DNA of 64,000 nucleotides from Methylohalobius sp964654415 (GTDB lineage Bacteria; Pseudomonadota; Gammaproteobacteria; Methylococcales; Methylothermaceae), in contig CAZZIP010000008.1 in the NCBI GenBank assembly GCA_964654415.1, forward strand, positions 1-64,000, in the 5' to 3' direction. Numbering within the stretch: the stretch's first letter is position 1; every line of letters starts with the position of its first letter. The position numbers and the translations under genes are program-made. The notes beneath the pieces were generated by a model. The model had not been told where the DNA came from, did no database searches, and worked only from the letters and a program-made list of their open reading frames with translations. This document shows positions 8,369 through 15,965 of this stretch, in pieces.

Positions 8369-8596
8369 ATGCTTGCCAAATTATTCCAAATCGCCTGGCT
8401 TTCCTTAGGGGCAATACCTGTCGCTCTGGCCCACAGCGGCCCACACCTAGACGATGAAACTCTGGAAGCCATTTTCCAATTCATGGATCGGACTTATCAG
8501 GGCTTCCTCGCTCACTTGCCGCTGATCGCCAGTATTGCCGCAGGTCTATTGGTACTTCTGGCGGCGGTAAAGCTCCTTCGCCGCCGCTCAGGATGA
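8369..8596 (+). CDS. Small exported or membrane protein, unknown
   Basis: The 75-residue product has a hydrophobic signal-like N-terminus ending near VALAHSG. A short acidic, His-containing stretch (HSGPHLDDETLE) follows, then a strong membrane helix at about 50-70 and a basic tail RRRSG. A GGAG ribosome-binding site lies just upstream, and the stop overlaps the pgeF start as ATGA, so it is translationally coupled to pgeF. I do not recognise the family. If the first segment is not cleaved, it would be a two-helix membrane protein. Confidence 0.65.
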   Translation: MLAKLFQIAWLSLGAIPVALAHSGPHLDDETLEAIFQFMDRTYQGFLAHLPLIASIAAGLLVLLAAVKLLRRRSG

Positions 8597-9312
8597 ACGT
8601 TATCTTTCCCGACTGGCCTGCTCCCCAAGGGGTAAAGGCGGCTGTTACCTTACGCATCGGTGGAGTCAGCCAAGACCCTTACGCCTCCTGGAATCTGGCA
8701 ACCCACGTGGGGGATGATCCCCAGGCAGTCGCCTTAAATCGGAAAATTCTGCAGGAGCAGCTTAAGCTTCCTTCAGAACCTTTGTGGCTCAGACAAGCCC
8801 ACGGCAACCTGGTCGTTGCGGCTGATGCCTGCTACGCCGTCCCACCTGTCGCCGATGCAAGCTTTGCTTCTTCCCCGAATACCGTGTGCGCCGTGCTGAC
8901 CGCCGACTGCCTGCCGATCCTGCTCACCGACGGTCACACGGTGGCGGCGGTCCACGCTGGCTGGCGCGGGATCTTAGCTGGGATCATCGAACAGGTGCTC
9001 ACCGTACCGTCATGGCAAAGACGCCCTATGGCCTGGCTTGGTCCGGCGATAGGCCCGGATGCCTTCGAAGTAGGACCAGAGATCCGCGACGCTTTCCTCG
9101 CTCGCTGTCCAGATTTTGCAGCCGCTTTCTATGCCCACGGCAAACGTTACTTGGCTGACCTATATGGCCTTGCCAAGCTTATCCTCAAAGCTCATGGGGT
9201 AGACGCCATATATGGTGGGGACTTTTGCACTTACCGCGAGCCACAGCGTTTTTTCTCCTACCGCCGCGATGGTGTCTGCGGGCGCATGGCGAGCCTGATC
9301 TGGCGCTATTGA
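8593..9312 (+). CDS. pgeF: Peptidoglycan editing factor PgeF (YfiH/DUF152 family)
   Basis: The 239-residue product belongs to the YfiH/laccase-domain family. In E. coli it removes mis-incorporated amino acids from UDP-MurNAc precursors; purine nucleoside phosphorylase or polyphenol oxidase activity has also been reported for homologues. Conserved metal-site motifs are visible: LRQAHG, the Cys in LTADCLPILL and HAGWRG. A C-terminal DFCTYREPQRFFSYRRDG is typical. Length is normal. It overlaps the preceding small gene by 4 bases and precedes clpB, a frequent gammaproteobacterial order. Confidence 0.93.
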   Translation: MNVIFPDWPAPQGVKAAVTLRIGGVSQDPYASWNLATHVGDDPQAVALNRKILQEQLKLPSEPLWLRQAHGNLVVAADACYAVPPVADASFASSPNTVCAVLTADCLPILLTDGHTVAAVHAGWRGILAGIIEQVLTVPSWQRRPMAWLGPAIGPDAFEVGPEIRDAFLARCPDFAAAFYAHGKRYLADLYGLAKLILKAHGVDAIYGGDFCTYREPQRFFSYRRDGVCGRMASLIWRY

Positions 9313-9336
9313 AAAAAACTGCTCCCATCCCCAGAT
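9309..9336 (+). promoter_or_regulatory. Sigma-32-type heat-shock promoter for clpB
   Basis: TTGAAA at 9309-9314 and CCCCAGAT at 9329-9336, separated by 14 bases, match the sigma-32 pattern (CTTGAAA, 13-15 bases, CCCCATNT). It lies at the end of pgeF and 46 bases before the clpB start, where a clpB heat-shock promoter is expected. Confidence 0.7.
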
Positions 9337-9382
9337 TGGCAAACAAACGACACCCTCTAACCACAACTAAAGGATTTTCTCC

Positions 9383-11965
9383 ATGCGAATGGACAAACTC
9401 ACCACCAAGTTTCAGGAGGCTTTGGCCGATGCCCAAAGCCTGGCTTTGGGCAAAGATCACCAGTTCATCGAACCGGTGCACGTAATGGTCGCGCTCCTGG
9501 ATCAGGAAGGCGGCAGCGTACGCCCGCTCTTAAGCAAGGCTGGGGTCAACGTTGCTCAGCTGCGCAGTGAACTGGGCAAGGCTCTAGATCGTCTCCCCAC
9601 CGTGCAAGGGACAGGCGGCGAAGTCCACCTCTCCAACGACTTAATCCGGGTCTTGAATCTAACCGACAAGCTGGCTCAGAAGCGCGGCGATGCCTACATT
9701 TCCAGCGAACTGTTCGTGCTGGCGGCTTTGGAAGATAGAGGCGCTTTAGCAGAAATCTTGCGCAAGGCTGGCGCCACCCGCAGCCTGATTGAAAAAGCGA
9801 TAGAGGAAATCCGCGGCGGCGAGAAAGTCGTCGACCAATACGCCGAGCAGCAGCGTCAAGCGTTGGAGAGATACACGGTAGACCTCACCGCGCGCGCCGA
9901 ACAAGGCAAACTCGACCCAGTCATCGGCCGCGACGAGGAAATCCGCCGCACCGTGCAAATCTTACAGCGGCGCACTAAAAACAACCCCTGTCTGGTAGGC
10001 GAGCCGGGAGTGGGCAAGACCGCGATCGTCGAAGGACTAGCTCAGCGCATCGTCAACGGCGAGGTGCCGGAAGGCCTGCGCGACAAGCGGATTTTAGCTT
10101 TAGACATGGCCGCCCTGATCGCTGGCGCCAAATTCCGCGGCGAGTTCGAAGAGCGCTTAAAAGCGGTTTTGAACGACATCGCCAAGGCGGAAGGCAAGAT
10201 CATCTTATTTATCGACGAGATCCACACTATCGTCGGCGCCGGCCGGGCGGAAGGGGCAGTCGATGCCGGCAACATGCTCAAACCGGCCTTGGCGCGCGGG
10301 GAACTGCGCTGCATCGGCGCTACCACGTTGGATGAATACCGCAAATATATCGAAAAGGACGCTGCGTTAGAGCGCAGGTTCCAGCGCGTGCTGGTGGACG
10401 AGCCTTCGGTCGAGGATACCATCGCCATCCTGCGCGGGCTTAAGGAGCGCTATGAACTCCACCACGGGGTGGAGATCACCGATTCGGCCATCATCGCTGC
10501 CGCCACTCTGTCGCACCGCTACATCACCGACCGCAAACTGCCAGACAAGGCGATCGATCTTATCGACGAGGCGGCGGCCAAAATCCGCATGGAAATCGAC
10601 TCCAAACCGGAAGCCATGGACCGTCTGGAACGGCGCCTGATCCAGCTCAAGATCGAGCGCGAGGCGCTCAAAAAAGAAACCGACCCGGCTTCTAAAAAAC
10701 GCTTAGAAGCATTAGAGGAAGAGGTCGCCAAGCTTGAACGCGAATACGCAGAGCTCGAAGAGATTTGGAAGGCAGAAAAAGCCGCCCTCCAGGGCGCGCA
10801 GGCGATCAAGGAAAAATTGGAGCAGGCGCGGTTGGAGCTGGAGAACGCCCGCCGTGCTGGGGACCTGCAGCGCATGGCCGAAATTCAATACGGCCGTATC
10901 CCAGAACTGGAACGCCAACTCCAAGCGGCTCAAGAGGCCGAACGCAAGGAATTTAAACTCCTGCGCAACAAGGTAACCGAAGAAGAAATCGCCGAAATCG
11001 TCTCCAAGTGGACCGGCATCCCGGTGGCCAAGATGCTGGAGAGCGAAAAGCAAAAGCTCTTACGGCTCGAGGAAGAACTTCACCAGCGCGTTGTCGGCCA
11101 GGACGAAGCCGTCTCCGCGGTCGCCAATGCTATCCGTAGATCTCGGGCGGGACTTTCCGATCCCAACCGCCCGGTAGGATCGTTCCTATTCCTGGGGCCG
11201 ACCGGGGTAGGTAAAACCGAGCTGTGCAAGGCGCTCGCGGAATTTTTGTTCGACACCGAGCGGGCGATGGTCCGCATCGACATGTCCGAATTCATGGAGA
11301 AACACGCCGTCGCTCGGCTGATTGGAGCACCGCCCGGGTACGTCGGTTACGAAGAAGGCGGGTATCTGACCGAGGCGGTGCGGCGCAAGCCTTATTCGGT
11401 CATCCTGTTCGACGAAGTCGAAAAAGCGCATCCGGACGTGTTCAATATTTTGCTCCAGATACTTGACGACGGGCGCCTGACCGACAGCCACGGACGCACG
11501 GTGGATTTCCGCAACACGGTGGTGATCATGACCTCCAACCTTGGCTCTGACCGAATCCAGGAACTGACCCAGGAAGGCGCCGACTACCAAAAAATCAAAA
11601 CCGAGGTCATGGCTTACGTCAACCGCCATTTCCGCCCCGAGTTCGTCAACCGCATCGACGAGATCGTAGTCTTCCACCCGCTCGGCCGTGCTCAAATCCA
11701 CGCTATCGCTGAATTGCAGGCGGCGCGCCTTAAAGAGCGTCTGGAAGCACGGGAGATGAAGCTTACGCTAAGCGAGGGAGCGTTGGACCTCATCGCCGAA
11801 GCAGGTTACGACCCGGTCTTCGGCGCCCGACCCTTGCGACGGGCGATCCAGCACTTAATCGAAGAGCCCTTAGCGAGGGAGATCCTGGCTGGCAGGTTCG
11901 GCCCAGGCGACACCATAGTTGCGGATGCGGAAGCGGGAAGGATCGTTTTCCGCAAAGGGAAATAA
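9383..11965 (+). CDS. clpB: Chaperone ClpB
   Basis: The 860-residue product is the hexameric AAA+ disaggregase that rescues aggregated proteins with DnaK. Domains in order are the N-terminal Clp repeat domain (about 1-145) and the first AAA module with Walker A GEPGVGKT (about 206-213). The coiled-coil middle domain that marks ClpB rather than ClpA or ClpC lies at about 405-525, and the second AAA module carries GPTGVGKT. Length equals the usual 857-865. The ATG at 9383 has AAGG upstream; a second ATG two codons later is possible. A sigma-32-type promoter precedes it, so heat-shock control is likely. Confidence 0.97.
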   Translation: MRMDKLTTKFQEALADAQSLALGKDHQFIEPVHVMVALLDQEGGSVRPLLSKAGVNVAQLRSELGKALDRLPTVQGTGGEVHLSNDLIRVLNLTDKLAQKRGDAYISSELFVLAALEDRGALAEILRKAGATRSLIEKAIEEIRGGEKVVDQYAEQQRQALERYTVDLTARAEQGKLDPVIGRDEEIRRTVQILQRRTKNNPCLVGEPGVGKTAIVEGLAQRIVNGEVPEGLRDKRILALDMAALIAGAKFRGEFEERLKAVLNDIAKAEGKIILFIDEIHTIVGAGRAEGAVDAGNMLKPALARGELRCIGATTLDEYRKYIEKDAALERRFQRVLVDEPSVEDTIAILRGLKERYELHHGVEITDSAIIAAATLSHRYITDRKLPDKAIDLIDEAAAKIRMEIDSKPEAMDRLERRLIQLKIEREALKKETDPASKKRLEALEEEVAKLEREYAELEEIWKAEKAALQGAQAIKEKLEQARLELENARRAGDLQRMAEIQYGRIPELERQLQAAQEAERKEFKLLRNKVTEEEIAEIVSKWTGIPVAKMLESEKQKLLRLEEELHQRVVGQDEAVSAVANAIRRSRAGLSDPNRPVGSFLFLGPTGVGKTELCKALAEFLFDTERAMVRIDMSEFMEKHAVARLIGAPPGYVGYEEGGYLTEAVRRKPYSVILFDEVEKAHPDVFNILLQILDDGRLTDSHGRTVDFRNTVVIMTSNLGSDRIQELTQEGADYQKIKTEVMAYVNRHFRPEFVNRIDEIVVFHPLGRAQIHAIAELQAARLKERLEAREMKLTLSEGALDLIAEAGYDPVFGARPLRRAIQHLIEEPLAREILAGRFGPGDTIVADAEAGRIVFRKGK

Positions 11966-12022
11966 ACTCGCTAGCAGAGAATTAGGGTAAACTGACCTTC
12001 TTAACTCTTGGGAGACCAGTTG

Positions 12023-13141
12023 ATGAGCCTCGAAACTTACGTTTTGAAGCGCTATGCCGAAGGCGCCCGCAGTCGCCAAGAGGAGTTGTGCTGCCCGGTG
12101 GACTATGACCCCGATCTATTGCGGCTTTTGCCTCAGGAAATCATCGACAAGGACTATGGCTGCGGTGATCCTTCGCGTTATGTGCAAGAAGGAGACAGCG
12201 TGCTGGACCTGGGCTCAGGCTCGGGCAAAATCTGCTACCTGGCTGCCCAGCGGGTGGGTCCCCGAGGCAGGGTCATCGGGGTGGACATAAATGATGAAAT
12301 GCTGCAACTTGCGCGCAAGTACCAAGCCGAGATGGCCGCCAAACTGGGCAGTGATCGGGTGTGCTTTGTCAAGGGGATGATCCAAGACCTGGCCCTTGAC
12401 GTGGAAGCCACCGACCGATGGCTAGCCGAACACCCGGTAACAAGCTATGAGGATCTGCTCGCTCTCAAAGCCTGGCAGGCCAAGCAAAAACTAGAGCGCC
12501 CGCTGATTGCAGACAACTCGATGGACCTAGTGATCTCCAACTGTGTCCTGAACCTGGTGGACGATGGCGACAAACGCCAGCTGTTCCGGGAAATCTTCCG
12601 GGTAGTCAAACCGGGTGGGCGCATCGCTATCTCCGACATCGTTTGCGACGAGCCGGTTCCGCCAGAATTGAAACTGGACCCTGAGCTTTGGAGCGGCTGC
12701 ATCGCTGGCGCTATGCAGGAGCACGCTTTCCTCCAGGGGTTCGTGGACGCCGGTTTTGTCGCCGTCAAACTGGACAAGTGGGCAAATGTACCGTGGCGGA
12801 CAATAGCCGGCATTGAGTTTCGCCCCGTCACCGTCACTGCGGTCAAACCACAAGCTGGCGAGTGCATCGACTACGGTCACGCAGTGATCTACAAAGGACC
12901 ATTCGAGAAGGTCTACGACGAGGAGGGGCACGTGTATTGCCGCGGTCAGCGCATGGCAGTATGCGAGCGGACCTTCCGCTTTCTTACCGAAGGGCCTTGC
13001 CGCAACGATTTCATCGGGATCGCCCCGGCTGGGACCAGTGAAGCTAAACCCTGGTGCGCTCCGCCCGGAACGCTGCGCCCGCCGGCCCAAACTAAAGGTG
13101 GCACGAGCTGTGGAGGAAGCTCCGAGAGGTGTTGTTGCTGA
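12023..13141 (+). CDS. arsM: ArsM-like arsenite methyltransferase (arsenosugar-associated type)
   Basis: The 372-residue product is an S-adenosylmethionine methyltransferase. The SAM site LDLGSGSGK is at about 61-69 and VIGVDIN follows. Cysteines fit an As(III)-binding triad: Cys47 in YGCGDP, Cys174 in SNCVLNLV and Cys226 in SGCIAGA. There is also a Cys23-Cys24 pair and a Cys-rich tail ending CCC, as in many ArsM. A region at about 120-165 is longer than in small ArsM proteins. GGGAG upstream supports the ATG at 12023. It is followed by two glycosyltransferase-like genes of the families linked to arsenosugar biosynthesis, so this copy probably feeds that pathway rather than simple volatilisation. 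Substrate is inferred from motifs and context. Confidence 0.8.
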   Translation: MSLETYVLKRYAEGARSRQEELCCPVDYDPDLLRLLPQEIIDKDYGCGDPSRYVQEGDSVLDLGSGSGKICYLAAQRVGPRGRVIGVDINDEMLQLARKYQAEMAAKLGSDRVCFVKGMIQDLALDVEATDRWLAEHPVTSYEDLLALKAWQAKQKLERPLIADNSMDLVISNCVLNLVDDGDKRQLFREIFRVVKPGGRIAISDIVCDEPVPPELKLDPELWSGCIAGAMQEHAFLQGFVDAGFVAVKLDKWANVPWRTIAGIEFRPVTVTAVKPQAGECIDYGHAVIYKGPFEKVYDEEGHVYCRGQRMAVCERTFRFLTEGPCRNDFIGIAPAGTSEAKPWCAPPGTLRPPAQTKGGTSCGGSSERCCC

Positions 13142-13159
13142 AAACCTTTTGACAAAGGG

Positions 13160-13846
13160 GTGAAACCGTTTTCTATCATCATCCCAACTTGGCAGGAGGC
13201 GGACGAGATCGAGGCCTGCCTGAGAACCCTTGCGCCGTTGCGACACCTGGCAGAAATCCTAGTAGTGGATGGCGGCAGCGACGATGGCACTCAAACGCTC
13301 GCCCGTCCATGGGTGGATCGGGTCTTGTCCTCCCCTCGCGGCAGAGCGGTACAAATGAATGCCGGCGCCCGGTCCGCACGCGGTGAGGTGCTGATCTTTC
13401 TTCACGCCGATACCTTGTTGCCGCCTCAAGCGCTTGCCGCAATCGAGCAAGCCAGGGCCTTGGGATACCAGTGGGGCCGGTTCGACGTCTGCCTAGCCGG
13501 CCGTCATCCGCTGCTACCGCTGATCGCGGCGCTGATGAACCTGCGCTCGCGGCTGACTGGAATCGCCACCGGCGACCAGGCGATCTTCGTTACTCGGCAT
13601 GTGTTCTGGCAGCTTGGTGGATTTCCCACTCAGCCGTTGATGGAGGATATCGAGCTTTGCCGCCGCCTCAAGCGCTTGGGGCCGCCTGCTTGCCTCGACC
13701 TTAAGGTCACGACCTCGGCGCGGCGTTGGGAAAAATTCGGGGTAATTTCCACCATCTTACTCATGTGGTGGCTGAGGCTTAGGTATTTTTGTGGGGCCGA
13801 CCCAAACCAACTGGCTTGGCTATATCAGCGGGGAAGGTTCGTGTGA
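13160..13846 (+). CDS. TIGR04283-type family 2 glycosyltransferase (arsenosugar-associated)
   Basis: The 228-residue product is a GT-A fold glycosyltransferase. The N-terminal FSIIIPTWQEADEIEACL and VVDGGSDDGT bind the nucleotide sugar. The metal motif is HADT (about residue 75), and the acceptor region contains GDQAIFV and MEDIELCRRL. It fits the family first named rSAM/selenodomain-associated transferase 2, now annotated as arsenosugar biosynthesis glycosyltransferase. The start is a GTG at 13160 preceded by AAAGG. It lies 18 bases after the ArsM-like gene and overlaps the next gene by 4 bases. The exact sugar and acceptor are not known from sequence. Confidence 0.85.
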   Translation: MKPFSIIIPTWQEADEIEACLRTLAPLRHLAEILVVDGGSDDGTQTLARPWVDRVLSSPRGRAVQMNAGARSARGEVLIFLHADTLLPPQALAAIEQARALGYQWGRFDVCLAGRHPLLPLIAALMNLRSRLTGIATGDQAIFVTRHVFWQLGGFPTQPLMEDIELCRRLKRLGPPACLDLKVTTSARRWEKFGVISTILLMWWLRLRYFCGADPNQLAWLYQRGRFV

Positions 13847-14493
13847 GCGGCTTTGCCTTCCCCCAAGCGACCATCTTGGTCTTTTGTAAAGCCCCGCTGC
13901 CAGGACGGGTCAAGACACGCCTCTTTGGAGTTTTGACTCCGGTTCAAGCCGCTGCCCTCCACGCCCGCCTGACAGTGACGCTGATTGCCCGCATGGCGCA
14001 AGCAGCACTGGCGCCGATCCAATTATGCTGCCACCCAGATACCGAGCATCGGTTTTTTCGAGCTCTTGCGCGGCGTTACGGCGTAGGCCTTCAGCGCCAA
14101 AGGGGGCAAGACCTGGGAAAGCGGATGCTTTTAGCGTTTCATACGGCTTTGACCAATTCCCAGTTTGCCCTGGCAGTGGGCTGCGACTGCCCAGAGCTTG
14201 GCACAGAAGACCTTAATCTTGCGCTTTCCGCCCTGGCGGACGGCTACGACGCCGTGCTAGGGCCTGCTGAGGACGGCGGTTATGTGCTCATCGGCCTGCG
14301 CCGCCCCTGGCCGCAGTTGTTCTCCAACCTACGCTGGGGAAGCGGAGAAGTGCTGGCCGAGACACGCCGGCGGATGGCGCTCTTGGGCCTGAAATGGCGA
14401 GAACTTCCAGTGCGCTGGGACCTGGACCGGCCAGCGGACCTTCAGCGCTGGAACCGCACCTGCCAACGCAGCACCCCCTGGAGGCGACGGTAA
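13843..14493 (+). CDS. TIGR04282-type glycosyltransferase (DUF2064, arsenosugar-associated)
   Basis: The 216-residue product resembles CofC/GT-A nucleotidyl or glycosyl transferases of the DUF2064 family (rSAM/selenodomain-associated transferase 1). Motifs are VFCKAPLPGRVKTRL near the start, the metal motif GCDCPEL and GPAEDGGYVLIGL. I chose the GTG at 13843 because it overlaps the previous stop (GTGA) and has GGGAAGG six bases upstream; this leaves the normal family N-terminus. The 3' end overlaps the convergent ygfX gene by 52 bases. Together with the two preceding genes it makes an arsenosugar-like trio, but the radical-SAM enzyme ArsS is not next to them. Confidence 0.85.
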   Translation: MSGFAFPQATILVFCKAPLPGRVKTRLFGVLTPVQAAALHARLTVTLIARMAQAALAPIQLCCHPDTEHRFFRALARRYGVGLQRQRGQDLGKRMLLAFHTALTNSQFALAVGCDCPELGTEDLNLALSALADGYDAVLGPAEDGGYVLIGLRRPWPQLFSNLRWGSGEVLAETRRRMALLGLKWRELPVRWDLDRPADLQRWNRTCQRSTPWRRR

Positions 14494-14843
14494 TCTTCTT
14501 CCGGCAGGCTATCGCGCCAGACCGGAATCGCGAGGAAACGGCGGTTTTGCAGGCGAAAATGGAGCAGCGTCAGCCAGCGGCTGCGCCAGGTGGAAGGAAG
14601 GAGTTGCGCCTGCCGGCGTTCCTCCCCCGGGCCGACCAGGATCCAGCGTTCGCCGTCGTAAACGAGCTTACCGAGTTTTGGCCGCCAAACCCATAGGCTC
14701 ACGGCAAGACCTCCCGCCATCAAGCCCTTCCCCCAGAGGGGGACCGCGCTCAGCCACACCGCTGCGAACGCTAAGCTGTGGCCAAACAGGAGAAAATACC
14801 GCTCTACCTTTGAGCTTCGCAGGTCAAATTCAACGGTCCGCAT
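14442..14843 (-). CDS. ygfX: YgfX/CptA-family membrane protein
   Basis: The 133-residue product has two adjacent membrane helices at about 17-52 and a C-terminal soluble part with the family-like ending DSLPEEDYRRLQGVLRW. In E. coli, YgfX is coded next to SdhE; it has been described as a toxin acting on FtsZ/MreB and, elsewhere, as an SdhE partner. It overlaps the sdhE gene by 40 bases, so the two are coupled, and its 3' end overlaps the convergent glycosyltransferase gene. Low overall conservation is normal for this family; position beside sdhE carries much of the call. Confidence 0.75.
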   Translation of the reverse strand: MRTVEFDLRSSKVERYFLLFGHSLAFAAVWLSAVPLWGKGLMAGGLAVSLWVWRPKLGKLVYDGERWILVGPGEERRQAQLLPSTWRSRWLTLLHFRLQNRRFLAIPVWRDSLPEEDYRRLQGVLRWQVRFQR

Positions 14844-15073
14844 CTTCTAAGGATGGCGATGATCTTTGCCAGTTGGGGATCGGGACAGGGGCGGCCATAA
14901 ATCAGCCAGGCTGCCAGCTCGGGATCGGAAGCCGCAAGCAGGCGGGCAAACGCAGACCGCTCGGCCCAATCGGCTCGCAGATAGCCTTGCTCCAGATAAC
15001 GTTCCAGCAGGATGTCCAGTTCTTTCATCCCCCGCCGGCAGCGCCAGCGCAGTCTGCCAAGCTCAAAGTTCAC
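14804..15073 (-). CDS. sdhE: Succinate dehydrogenase flavinylation factor SdhE
   Basis: The 89-residue product is the small helical factor that promotes covalent FAD attachment to SdhA (also called CptB). The diagnostic RGxxE motif is seen in RRGMKELD near residue 15. The later helices contain the usual WLIYGRPCPDPQLAKII. I prefer the GTG at 15073, which aligns the N-terminus with E. coli SdhE; a TTG at 15091 is the alternative. It is downstream of sdhB in the sdh operon, with 111 bases between, and overlaps ygfX. Confidence 0.9.
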   Translation of the reverse strand: MNFELGRLRWRCRRGMKELDILLERYLEQGYLRADWAERSAFARLLAASDPELAAWLIYGRPCPDPQLAKIIAILRRCGPLNLTCEAQR

Positions 15074-15184
15074 AGTGCAGCCGTCCCCCAATGCGCCTAT
15101 AAGACAACATCACCCGCCGAACTGCCAAGACCGCAACAAGAGATCGCTGGAAAGCTCGCTCCAACGCTTGGGATGCCAGCTCGA

Positions 15185-15964
15185 TCACTGGCGTCGCAAG
15201 AGGAGTAGCTTTTTGATCTCGGCGATGGCCTTGGCTGGATTGAGGCCCTTGGGACATACGTCTGTGCAGTTGGTGATGGTGTGGCAGCGGTAAAGCTTAA
15301 ACGGGTCTTCCAGTTCGTCCAAACGCTCGCCGGTCAGTTCGTCGCGGCTGTCGGCGATCCAGCGGTAAGCCTGAAGCAGCACTGCCGGCCCCAGGAAACG
15401 CTCGCTGTTCCACCAGTAGCTCGGGCAGGCAGTGGAACAGCAGGCGCACAGAATGCATTCGTAGAGGCCGTCGAGCCGGGCGCGTTCCTCCGGGCTTTGG
15501 AGGCGCTCGCGGTCAGGCGGGGGGCTCAAGGTCTGCAGCCAAGGCCGAATCGAGGCGTACTGGGCAAAGAAATGGGTCTGGTCGACGACCAGGTCCTTGA
15601 TCACCTCTTGGTGCGGCAAGGGATAGACAGTAATGGTATCTCCCAGGTCGGCAATCGGCTTGGTACAGGCCAGGGTATTTTTGCCGTTGATGTTCAGCGC
15701 GCACGATCCGCATACCCCTTCGCGACACGAACGGCGGAAAGCTAAAGTCGTATCAATCTCGTTCTTGATCTTAATCAGGGCGTCCAGGACCATCGCTCCG
15801 CAAAGCTTGCGATCCAACTGGAAAACATCCAGCCGTGGGTTAGCGCCAGACTCCGGGTCCCAGCGGTAGACCTTAACCGTGAGGATCTGCTCGGCTCCTT
15901 CTGGAGCGGGCCAGGTTTTTCCAGGCTGGATTCTGGATTTGGGCGGCAGGCGAAAGCTTACCAC
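15185..15964 (-). CDS. sdhB: Succinate dehydrogenase iron-sulfur subunit SdhB
   Basis: The product is the electron-transfer subunit of complex II, about 259 residues from the preferred GTG. Three cluster motifs are present: [2Fe-2S] in SCREGVCGSCALNINGKNTL, [4Fe-4S] in CILCACCSTACP and [3Fe-4S] in CHTITNCTDVCPKGLNP. I chose the GTG at 15964, two bases before the sdhA stop in the reading direction, with GAGGG upstream; an ATG at 16006 would overlap sdhA by 41 bases and adds a non-family N-terminus. It lies in the operon sdhAF4-C-D-A-B-E-ygfX. Confidence 0.95.
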   Translation of the reverse strand: MVSFRLPPKSRIQPGKTWPAPEGAEQILTVKVYRWDPESGANPRLDVFQLDRKLCGAMVLDALIKIKNEIDTTLAFRRSCREGVCGSCALNINGKNTLACTKPIADLGDTITVYPLPHQEVIKDLVVDQTHFFAQYASIRPWLQTLSPPPDRERLQSPEERARLDGLYECILCACCSTACPSYWWNSERFLGPAVLLQAYRWIADSRDELTGERLDELEDPFKLYRCHTITNCTDVCPKGLNPAKAIAEIKKLLLLRRQ

Positions 15965-15965
15965 G

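Noticed and set aside
12527..13246. Minus-strand open frame of 239 codons opposite the ArsM-like gene
   Set aside because: No recognisable protein features; the plus-strand gene is clearly coding.
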